A stretch of DNA of 64,000 bases, from NCBI RefSeq assembly GCF_030272615.1, contig NC_081413.1, positions 554,057,136 to 554,121,135 of the forward strand. The letters run 5' to 3'. Numbering within the stretch: the first letter of the stretch is position 1; each line of letters opens with the position of its first letter. The notes beneath the pieces were generated by a model. It saw only the letters and a program-made list of their open reading frames with translations, had not been told where the DNA came from and did not search any database. Source of the stretch: Cryptomeria japonica (lineage: Eukaryota; Streptophyta; Pinopsida; Cupressales; Cupressaceae). The position numbers and the translations under genes were made by a program. Positions 48,459 to 58,498 of this stretch are shown here, in pieces.

Positions 48459-51400
48459 CTATTGGGCTACTTATTTTTGGTCAAATATGAACTCTTTGTC
48501 CTTAAAATAATACAAAAGTCTCTACACCATAAAGATGAAGAAATCAAGATTCCAATCTCAAAAGTAGTTACTTATAGATTGGAGGGATTAAGTAAGAATT
48601 ATGCAAAACAATGGGCAAAAGAGGTGTCAGAAGATAAAAATACAGAAAACGAATTAGATCAAATTAAAGAAATATTTGAAAAATATTTCTGCAATATGTA
48701 TCCTCTAGAATTTGGTCCTCAAAACAAGAGGAATGTGAAATTAAAATAAGACTAGAATGCATGTCTATTATACCCCATGAACTTGCATATTCGCTAAGCC
48801 CTAGTGAAGCCAAATAAATGAACAAATACTGAAAATGAGTTGCTATAAGGAATTTTTATAAGGAAAAGTAAAAGTCCATTTGCATGTCCTGCATTTTTGG
48901 TAACTAAAAGAGATGAAAGAGAAAGAGATAAAAAAAGATGTTGCATAAATTATAAACCTCTTGATGACATTATTTTTCCATTCAATTATCTCATACCTAT
49001 TGGAAACTTGAGTTGTGTTATTTGTGTTATCATTGATGTCATCCTATTTGGTGTTGTCATTGATGTCACAATGGTGGAAGTTGCAATTGTTTAGTTGTAC
49101 GAATGTTGTAGTTGGTCCAGAAGTGAGAGTTTAGATGTTAGTTGTCTGGTGGTGATATTGAGTAAGTATGAGGTGTTTCTAGAAGGCTATAGTAATGGAA
49201 GTTACAATATGCATGAAAGAGTATTTAAATATCTTTATGGAAGAATGATCTACACTCCTTTGGCTCTTAATGATGTTGGAGTGCAATTTTGGATATAATA
49301 TTTATGTTTTTTATGACTATTACACTATCATGTTTTCAGGTCCCCAGTTTGCTAACAATGAGGTTGCCTACTAAGACTGGTCTCGAGAATGCTCTGCATT
49401 AATTCCTTGTGTTGATTCAAGTGTCTCAACTTGGTGGACATGTTCATATGGTTCATGTTGTGTTCCTGTTTATATCTATTGTGTTGTTTTTATTGGAAAG
49501 TAAAGTTATGTTGTTCTATGTTCAGTGTTGTCAGTTATGTTGGTCTTTGGCTAACTTAGGTGGTTTATCTTATTTGGATCATACCTTTCTAGTCTGGATA
49601 TGTATTAAAGGTTGAGTTATAATTTTTATATAGGTCTCACTATAGCGTGTGTGGATTTTCATTGAGTATTTTACATTGGGTGATGCTTCGGGGTTGACTA
49701 GTTAATGTGCTTCATTGTCTTCCACATGTTATGTTTGATGCCAGCTTAGGAGGATGTTCTAGCATGTACAATTCATTTAAACTAACTTAGGAAGATGTGT
49801 TATGATGTATTTGGGTCCTCTTTATCTCTTGGAGTGGACTACATTGTGCATTTTTGGTCTAGGTGGTTGACTTTATATAAGTAATGTATATTCTATGTAT
49901 GGCTGACTTAGTTGATGGTTTCAATGTATAACCTTGTATAAATAGAAGTGTGGATGTGTGATTTGGTATGTGGATTATTGTGAATAGGATAAAAATGATA
50001 TGCAAGTGCAAGTGAAGAAGCAAAAGTGTGAATTTTAGTTTGTGATGAGCTTTGATGATCATATCTTTAGTATGAGAATGTGTAGAGAAAGTGAATGAAG
50101 TCAGAGATGTTTGCCATGATATTGTTCACTTGACATGATGGTTCGAGGATAGTTTCATGATTAAGAGATCTTGTTCATTTCAATTCATTAATTTATCTAT
50201 ACCTATTGAAAGACAATGAGTCATTTGGCAACTTGTGGAGCTCTTAGTATCTTGCCCTAAGATTGTGTGCCTTAGTTCTACAAGTCCTATCTTACATTGT
50301 GGTTTTTCCCTTCTTGGGGTTTCCACTTAAATTTGTTGTTCATGTGTGTGTTGTGCTTTATTGTTTTGTGCTTCATGTTTGCAAAGATAAGTTAATTGTG
50401 ATTTGATGTAAATAAAGGATAATAAGTAAGTTGTTTTAAGGTCCAAACTGATTCACCTTCCTTCTTAGTCCTATGGTGTGTTCAACAATACCATTCAACT
50501 CAAACTTAATTAGGAGAGCAACTAATAAGAATTTTTTTCAAACTTTGACTACAAATTAGGTTTTTAGCAAATCAAGGTTAAAAAAGTAGACATGTATAAA
50601 ACAACATTTTTAGTACAACAAGGTTTACTTGAATTGAATGTCATGTCATTTGGTCTTTGTGTTGCACTTGCATACTTTTACAAAAGAATGGATCAAGTTG
50701 TTAAACACTTAAAAGATTCATGTGTTGTCTACATTGATGATAGAATTGTTTAATTTGATACTTTTATTGACCATATTGAGAATCTAAGAAATTCTATACA
50801 GCTATAAAGAAAAATGGGATCTACCTGATAGCAAAGAAGTTGGTCAAATATAAATTGATTTTATTTGATCACATATAGATAAGGGAAATATAAAATTACA
50901 ACCTCATGTTCTAAAAAGAATCCAAGAATTTCTAGATGTATTGACAGATAAGAAAAAAATCCAAAGGTTTCTTGGATGTTTGAATTATGTGGCACCTTTC
51001 TATAAAGAGCTAGAAAAAGATAGGAAAATTATTTAAGACCAACTTAAGGAGGCATCTTCTAGATGGAATCTCCAGACTACAAAATTAGTGCAACAAATCA
51101 AGACCAAATGTTAGAGGCTACCTATTCTTTGAATTCTAGCACTAGGCAATCCATTGATTTTATACATTGATGCTTCTAACACAACATGATTTGTTGTGTT
51201 GATACATGAATTTCTAGATAAAGGAATACAAATTTGTGGCTACCGATTTGGAACATTTACAAATACGGAATTTTGGTATTACATTTATGAAAAGAGATTC
51301 TTGCAGTCAAAAGGGAATTGAGAAATTAAAAAAAAATTCAAACTAGACCATTTTTTTTTCAAAATAGGTAGTCAAGCTATGAGGAGTCTTATGAAGAAAA

Positions 51401-51540
51401 AATTCCAATAAGGATATTGCACAAAGGAGAATTGATCAATTGTATTTTGATTTTTTTGGATATGATTTTGATATAGAATGGATTAAAGGAAAAAACAACC
51501 CACTTGTCGATCCATTAAATAGTGAACTATAAAAAATCAC
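48459..51540 (+). pseudogene. Reverse transcriptase and RNase H remnants of the viral fossil, split by a solo LTR
   Basis: Left of the solo LTR: a region with TKRDERERDKKRCCINYKPL (about 48900-48970), matching the start of caulimovirid RT where a Lys/Arg-rich loop precedes INYKPLN. Right of it: NVMSFGLCVALAYFYKRMD and VVYIDD, the catalytic core (about 50640-50750), then RFLGCLNYVAPFYKEL (about 50970), the usual RT-RNase H connection. RNase H remnants follow, ending EWIKGKNNPLVDPLN (about 51478-51520). The protein would copy pregenomic RNA into DNA. Heavily broken. Confidence 0.65.
48998..50487 (+). repeat. Solo Copia-type LTR inserted in the viral RT region
   Basis: 1490 bp from TATTGGAAACTTGAG to GTGTGTTCAACA, flanked by ATACC at 48993-48997 and 50488-50492. 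Inside are Copia LTR landmarks shared with the other two families here: a TATAAATA box (49937-49944), GTGGTTTTTCCC with GGGGTTTCCAC (about 50300-50327) and CTGATTCACC near the end (50448). Viral RT sequence resumes directly after the right flank, so no internal region was left behind. Confidence 0.88.
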
Positions 51541-51562
51541 CCAAATTGAAGTTGGTGGTTCA

Positions 51563-51997
51563 GTGCCTCAATGGGAATTACCAGATGGGAGTAGCATAGA
51601 GATTCCACAACTTCCAACACAAGTCATTGCACTTTTTGTTGAAATATGGATTTTGGACAAATGGTTGTGGGATCTCACAAGACTCATCCTTGAATATCAT
51701 TATTCTCCAAATGAAGAAGAGAGGTTTTTACAAACTTTTGGGCTATCATATGCTTTAATTGCTTTCACTTGCAAGAAACATTATTCTACAAATATACAGA
51801 TTACAAGGTTACAACTCTTATGTTGGATGAATTCAACAAAAAATAATTTCCTTAAATGTTATAAGTTAGGATTTATTAATAGTACTACTCTCTTGCAAAG
51901 AAAATTTGAAAATTATATAAATATATTTACTCCAAACATTGATAATTCTTTAATCTCATATTTGGAAATTTGTTTTATGACATTTTTAATGGAATGA
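51563..51997 (+). CDS. Unknown ORF at the 3' end of the viral fossil
   Basis: 145 codons starting MPQWELPDGSSIEIP, following the RNase H end with the same strand and probably once continuous with the viral polyprotein or a downstream ORF. The middle is aromatic and Leu-rich (WILDKWLWDLTRLILEYHY). No domain recognised. It ends about 60 bp before the right terminal repeat. Could be the decayed end of a viral polyprotein. Confidence 0.3.
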   Translation: MPQWELPDGSSIEIPQLPTQVIALFVEIWILDKWLWDLTRLILEYHYSPNEEERFLQTFGLSYALIAFTCKKHYSTNIQITRLQLLCWMNSTKNNFLKCYKLGFINSTTLLQRKFENYINIFTPNIDNSLISYLEICFMTFLME

Positions 51998-52060
51998 TTG
52001 ATTATCTTATTAGACCAAGAGATTATTGTCTCCAAGGATTGAATTCTATCATCGAGCATA

Positions 52061-52114
52061 TCTATTCTTTTTTAGTAGAATTATACTATTACTAATACTA
52101 GAGGAAAAATGAGT
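52061..52114 (+). repeat. Right copy of the pararetrovirus terminal repeat
   Basis: Same orientation and about 85% identical by eye to 26478-26530 (shared ...TAGAGG-AAAATGAGT end). After 52114 the two sequences diverge. Confidence 0.55.
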
Positions 52115-52271
52115 AGCATGAATAGAAGATGAGTTTTGAATGTTATTTTTACACTCTAGGCTTATTACCACTAACATATTTTATGGCATTATATATTGAA
52201 AATTAAAATGGGGCCCTATTTAATAAACTAGTGTTACTTTTGAAAGGGTTATTGGTCATCTTGGTTATCTT

Positions 52272-53322
52272 TGTAGATACCCCACATCCGCTCCCACTTC
52301 TCTGCATCAATTTTTTGCAATTTAACTAAATAAGTTATCATCGTGTTAATTTGGCTAATTATCCCCAAACTAATTGTTTTCCATTACAAATTAGTTAACT
52401 TGACTAATTTAATTAGTCAATTTCATGTTGCATTAATTTGACTAATTTCATTATTTATTAATTCAACCAATGTCACAATGAAACCCTTAACATCCCTAAA
52501 GTTGATTAACTAAATCCACTTATTTGATTAGTATTAGTCTAAAATTCCTCCAACTAATCAATTAAATAATATATATAATTAATTATATAGGCTAATTAAT
52601 CAACCTCTCACGTTTTCCTCTATTTAAGATTTAAAAACATACCATTGAAGGCCAAAAAAAACTTGTCCTCCAATATCCACCATTCATTTTAAATCGAAAG
52701 AGTAATCTAAGCTTTCCACATTTATACACGCCTTCTCAATGCACTTGTTCTCACTCCTTTTTGACACATGTGCGAGCATGCAATAAGGAGAAATTTGACA
52801 CTCAATTCCAAACTCAAATCCCCACACTCCATTTGCATCCTCCATAACTCACCACTTGCTTGTATCTCATTCCATCCTACATTTTAAGAAAATATCATAC
52901 CTTCATAAAGCATATCTCATCTCCTCTTGCCACTTGTTAAGAGACAAAGATGCATACCTATGTAAAGAAACCCTAGTCCTTGATATCATCCTTCAATTTC
53001 TACCCTCTATGTCCAACTTGGAAAGTTTATTTAAGGAGGCTCACCAAAAGGACACTATCAATCATACTCATAGTAGTACTTACATGTTGCAAATTGAATA
53101 ATTTCAAGTAAAGAGTATCCACATTACATCATAATATATCCATTCACCATTGGAGCACATCAATAAGGTCAAATCTAGGTATAATGTTCTTGTTTTGTTG
53201 TATTTATATTATTGCTTAACTTCTATTTTGTTGTAATCAAAGGCATTTGTCTTATTTGGGTATGAGTTGCATTCCTTGAATTTGTATCTAAATCATCTTA
53301 TTTTGACTCAAATTTGACATCC
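52272..53322 (+). repeat. LTR-like block with primer-site-like 3' border
   Basis: Begins TGTAGATACCCCAC, close to the TGTAGACACC start of the LTR at 14593, and has the same TTAATTAATT-rich body (about 52330-52610). After about 53320 comes CTTTCTGGCACATGTAGTGG, reminiscent of the TGGCGCC-type primer site of some plant Gypsy elements. The 3' border is approximate and no partner LTR was found. Confidence 0.42.
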
Positions 53323-54170
53323 ACTTTCTGGCACATGTAGTGGAACAATACTAAGCTTCATCCTTAGCATTTTTTATGACTTTTGTTACACTTTTACTTT
53401 TTTTTAATGTGGTTTTAGGTCTATGGTGTTTATGCCCTATGTCCTAGCATATCTATAAATCTATGTGTTGTTTCTACCTTAATGGTGCTTATTTGAACCG
53501 TTTTGGACAAACGCCACATTGTTGCAAAAAATTAGTGGCATTTGTGCCTTAGAACATAATGTTTGCATAATTGACATAGTGTTTATACAAATGTGGTGCT
53601 ACACCCTAGCCAATAGTGCCTATACCATTTTATCTCATTCACAAATCTAAATTTGTTTTCTTGTATGCTTTCAAGTTACTAAGGTTTCCTAATATTCTCC
53701 TCTTTTCTATTTAGTTTTTTTAAGAGTCTATCAGTAATTTTGTTGGTCTTTTATTTAAGGTTTTACAATTTCTTCCTTTACATTTTTTTGGTTTCATTTG
53801 GGCCTTACTAATTTTGGCTTGTAGGGTATAATTGTGTGGTATCCTTAAAGTCTTTTTTAACCTCTATTTTGAGTATTTTGAGTAATTTTTTACTAAAATT
53901 CTTATTTATAGGTTTGTGGACCCTTTTGACATAGATGTGATGTTATTGATGTTTCTTGTTTCTAGGTCTTTGACATCTAGAGTCTTACTTTATGTGTTGC
54001 TTTTTTTTAATTTTTTATCTTAGACTATCTAGAAATAGTTCCCATGCTTGCTTCTTTCATTATACCATTTGTAACTAAGATTATGCTTCCAAGGGCATTC
54101 TCCATCATTTTGAATTCAGACTCCATCATTTTTGCTAATTCTACTTTGGATTCTAGATTAGAAATGGGGA
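53323..54170 (+). other. Gypsy-like untranslated leader, no coding
   Basis: T-rich sequence with repeated GGTG(C/T)-type phrases (TATGGTGTTTATGCC, GTGGCATTTGTGCC, ATAGTGCCTATACC) of the kind found in the long leaders of plant Gypsy elements. Assigned only from its position after the LTR-like block. Confidence 0.3.
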
Positions 54171-55560
54171 CATGAAGATCTACAATTTGCATTTTGAACT
54201 CTTCATTATTGGCCTTGTCATTCTAGATCTCAGTCCATATTCCCAACACTTCCTCTTATTTTTTTTAATATCCTTCTTCTTGACCAGTCTCTATGTCATA
54301 CTCTTCATCATTGTTTTCCTCTTTGACATTAACCTCCTTTTCATTATTATTTCCAATGCTACAATCTTCTATGTAGGCTGTTTCAACCTCCTCCTCAACT
54401 TTCTAAACACTATTCTCCAACAGCCCATCATCCTAAGCACTTTTCTCCATACTTTATTTAACATTGTGAGGATAATACTCATCCTTAGTTGACTACTCAT
54501 CATCATCTTGAATCAGCTGATTTTCAGTCTTTTGTTTACCTTTACCTTAAGATTTAGCCTTAGCCAAATGGGTTGAGCTACGACCACCAAACTAGATAGA
54601 ACCAAAGTCCCCAGTAATCTTCTCCTATTCTACGTCCAAGTCATTAGAAATTTTAATTTTTCCACTTTAATTCCATGGCCCCTTTTTAAATCCACTTTCT
54701 TCTTTTTTGAGGATCCCAAGAGGAGAGAGAGGAGTGCTTCCTTTTCTCCGAGGCAATTTTTAATAGTTCTTCCTCCAAAGTCTAGGTGGTAGCTTCAATT
54801 ATCAAAGAATCCTTATTATTTTTTGTATTTTTATTCTTGAAAGATTTTTTGTGGGTTTTACTCTCTTCGAGTTTTATCTTAACAAATAATTTTACTAGAA
54901 CAAGGTTGGGTTGTAGAACAGAGGATACGACATATTTCTACATAGCCATTATAAGTCATTGATGCAGGAGAGGGGAATCCCCATTTTCAATATAGTGTTG
55001 GAGATAGGAGATACCTTTCTCATAGACATTTTGAAAATAATTTAGTTTCTCTCCTTCAATAAACCAATCAACAAATCTCTAATACTTTCCATTACTCTTC
55101 TTAGCCACCTTGATTCCATCATAATTCAACTCTGTCATAGCCAAAATCAACCGACGAGTAACAAAGAAATGAAGGATCCCAATAGTTACCTCACCATTAT
55201 TTCATTAATTACATAAATTACATAACTTTGAGGTAAGTGTATTGTTAAAGCCCTTCTTAGCATGGAAGAATAGGGTTAAACCAAAAATTTCAAAAATTTC
55301 CCAAAGCTCCATATTTTGCTAAATAGATTCACAGGAAATCATTTCTTTTCATTTTCTTTGACCTCCCATTATATTCCAAGAAATATTGATAGAAACAAAA
55401 CTCTATGTCCTCTTCTTGTTAAGACATTGATCACCACAAAGCAGAGAGAAAAGGGTTTAAAGTTGTTACCATTGAGAATACAAAACTTAGCAACTTGGTG
55501 ACTTAATTTAGAAGAGCCACAATCCAATCTATGACATCGACGGGTAATAATTGTTGAGTG
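54170..55560 (-). pseudogene. Possible LINE ORF1-like remnant, minus strand
   Basis: On the minus strand, short readable peptides (MTELNYDGIKVAKKSNGKYWRF-like at about 55130-55060, then NYFQNVYEKGISYLQHY at about 55040-54990) are followed by Lys-rich and coiled-coil-like sequence down to about 54180. This resembles the ORF1/gag side of plant LINEs from memory. It lies downstream of the RT of the LINE at 55990-58498 on the same strand, so it would be a second LINE fragment. Several stops and frame changes. Tentative. Confidence 0.3.
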
Positions 55561-55989
55561 ATGATATTTCTATTTGGTTTGATTTTTGTAGCCAATTGTA
55601 GTGTAAAAATATTAAAACTTTCCATTTGCATCTTTCCCAAAGATTAATATCTCACGATGGAATAGGAATTTATATAGATAATTAAATTGTCACACACATG
55701 AGATAAGACATTTAAGATTTTTCATATCATAATAAAATTATAAATCAAAATTATTAACCCTTGCAATTCATTTAATCAATAATAATTATGAGAATGGTTG
55801 GATCTTTATAAGCATATAATCCACCTTTAGAGCCAATACTAATGCAATAGTACACACTCTCCGCCTCTCTCCTAGTTGTCAAACCATCACTTTACATCTC
55901 TCTCTAAGTTGTCAATCTTCCATCCATCATCATCATAAAAAATATTATTTTATATTTTTATTCCAAGTCTTTCATTTGAAATTGTCTTT

Positions 55990-58498
55990 TTTTATTTTTG
56001 GTGGGAGTTAAGAATACTCCTAGTAAACCTATTAAGGACAGGAAATGCCCTCATTGGAGATCACATCCACAATATTGCTAGTGAAAAATCATATAATTTT
56101 CCAAATTCTTCAATTAAGTGGACATTTTTGTCTTTGATAATTACTCCATTAGTAGCCATCCCATTATTCCTTTCGAGCAACCATAAAAATTAAGTTTAAC
56201 CCATCCTTCTTTGTGAGGTAACCATTTTGTGTTTTTCTACATAGGATTTTTAGCCAAATAATTTTGGTTAGATCTTCGTTGACCCCCCAATTTTTTTGAT
56301 TTTGAGCTCTCCATAACAAGGAATCAATTTGTGGAAATCATAAATTTGAGTATTTATATTTTTTTAAATTTGTTGTTTTATACTTAAAAACACATCCTTG
56401 TTGTTTTTCTTTTGATCCTTGAAGATTCTATTTTTTGTTTCCTTCCATAACCCCCAAGAAACAAAAGGGGGGATCTATATCCACAAATATGAAATAATAG
56501 GGTGAGAAAAAGGACAACTTCCCTATCTCACCACAAACTCCCTAGGTGAATGAGGAATACCTAATAAATTGAGAGAAGGAGAACTTGAGACCAAACCTCT
56601 CTAGAGAATCTAGATAGTGAAAAAATAAGTGCTCAACAGTTTCTATATTCTCATGACATAAAGAAAATTTATCAATAAATTGAAAACCTCTTTCGATAAG
56701 ATTATAAATAGAGAGTATTATTATGAACAATAGTCTACCAAAAATAGTTGATTTTAGGGATGAGTTTAGAATTTCACACCTGATGCTAGTTAAAGTGACT
56801 AGGAAGAATGAGACACTATTCAAGCAAACTATAGGTAGACGACCATAAAAATCCCAGTGGGAAGTTTAGTCAAAATCATTCATCTTCTCTGTTTTGAGAT
56901 TAGAACAAGAAAGATCTCTTTTTTTTAACTTTATAATTGGACACAAACTGCCTATCCTTGTTGTCTACCACTCCTAAGAAGCTTGTCACCAATCAACTAT
57001 TTCTAGAAATTCTTCCATCTTGGTTGATCTCCTTCCCACTCAATGTAACCCTAAAGGTATCTACCATTCATTCTTGTAAGAATCTATTTAATTTGATTTA
57101 GTTGGTTGAATGAGGAAAGAGAAGGACCATTATTCAACACATCCTCCCAAAAAAATATTTTCTTATCATTACCCACTCTCCTGCAAAGGTCCCCTATTTG
57201 ATAATTTTTCTTGAGTTTTAACGAGTTGTTCCAAATGACCAATTTAGAAGGCAAGTTAGATGAAGAAATTAAATTCCCTTGTTTATCATTTCTTAGGTAT
57301 TTATCTTTCAAAGTAACCAACCAATCTTTTGTGCCTTTAAGAAATTTCCATCCTATGTTTGCAAGAAGGGCCTTGTTAAAAATTTTAAGCCTCCTGATAC
57401 CGAGGCCCCCAAACATTTTAGGAAAACACACTTTTTCCAAACCAATGAGGGTTATCCTAAAATGTTCTTTAGTACTAGTTTAGAGAAATTTCCTTTGAAT
57501 TTGTTCAATTATATTAGCAATGAAACGAGGAATCTTAAATAAAGACAACTAGTAGACAAGAATGTTTTGATGAGAAGACTTAAGGAGCTACAGTTTCTAG
57601 TCTAATTTAGAATTTCCCCCTTCCATCTAGCCAACTTATTTGTACCCTTTCAATGATTTGATTTCAATAGTTGTTAGAGGGTTTCTTATAAAATAGAGGG
57701 AGCCCTAGCTAGGCAGCCAAAAGAACATCAATTTGGCAACCTAAAATCCTCATCACTATGTCTTTAATCAGCTGGTCTAAATTGAAGAAGTAAATTATAC
57801 TTTTATTATAGTTAATATATTGTCCTAAAGCCTTAACATAATCCTCTAGAATAAATTTCCAATAGCTTGCACCAACTACTAAATCTTCCCCAAAGAAGAT
57901 AGTATCATCCACAATTTTTTCATGAGAAGTAGGAGGCAAAGAAGAAGTGACTTTAATTCCTTTAAGCAATCTTAGGTTTAGTCTGTTTTCAAAATTCTTT
58001 CTTAGAACTTTAGCCATAACGATGAACATAAGGAGAAAGAAGATCATCTTGTCTAAGCCCTCTGCCACAATAAAAATATTCCAAGCAGGGACTCCACTAA
58101 CCAAAAATAATCACTTTAGAGTAGTGACACAAACTTTAATCAAATTTAGAAATCTTCCTTTGAACCCAAAATTCTATAAAACAACCATAAAAAAGGCTAA
58201 TAAACTCTGTCATAGGCCTTGGATATATCCAATTTTAATACTAGATGCCCAATTTTTTACAAAACTTCATTGTGTGAATGCATTCATGAGTGGATAAAGC
58301 AACATCCAAAATTTGTCAACCTTTGACAAAACCTTTTTTATTAGGGAGAATCAACCTATTAAGGACAACTTTAAGATGATTTACAATAAGTTTAGAAAAT
58401 ATTTTATAAACAATATTACAAAAACTTATTGGTCTATAATATTGCATTGAGGATGCATAATCTATCTTAGGGATAAGAACTATAAAGGTAGAATCAAG
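55990..58498 (-). mobile_element. LINE (non-LTR) retrotransposon ORF2 remnant, minus strand
   Basis: Reading down the minus strand: RT start with FIVLIPKIDYASSMQYYRPIS and NKKGFVKG (58516-58316); the RT core around KIVDDTIFFGE (58104-57709), where plant LINEs usually have F/Y-A-D-D, so Ala is replaced by Val; the post-RT segment KMFGGLGIRRLKIFNKALLA (57440-57084); a zf-RVT domain with RGFQF...C...VEHLFFHY (56823-56542), whose last Cys is Tyr; and an RNase H-like start GWVKLNFYGCSKG (about 56210-56170). This order marks a plant L1-type LINE with a C-terminal RNase H. Frameshifts separate the blocks. The 5' part is cut by the Gypsy LTR at 58499. Confidence 0.82.

Larger units (their letters stand above)
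42959..52114 (+). mobile_element. Right part of the endogenous pararetrovirus fossil
   Basis: A long run of decayed plus-strand coding sequence with a CCHC-like finger, an aspartic-protease-like segment, a caulimovirid-type RT and RNase H, ending in the second copy of the terminal repeat. No integrase was seen, which favours Caulimoviridae over Gypsy. With the Gypsy nest, the second TRIM and the solo LTR subtracted, and the odd segment at about 45600-47040 either kept or removed, the whole viral copy would be about 7-8.5 kb, a normal caulimovirid genome size. Heavily broken. Genus not determined; gymnosperm endogenous caulimovirids (gymnendoviruses) are the natural comparison. Confidence 0.62.
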
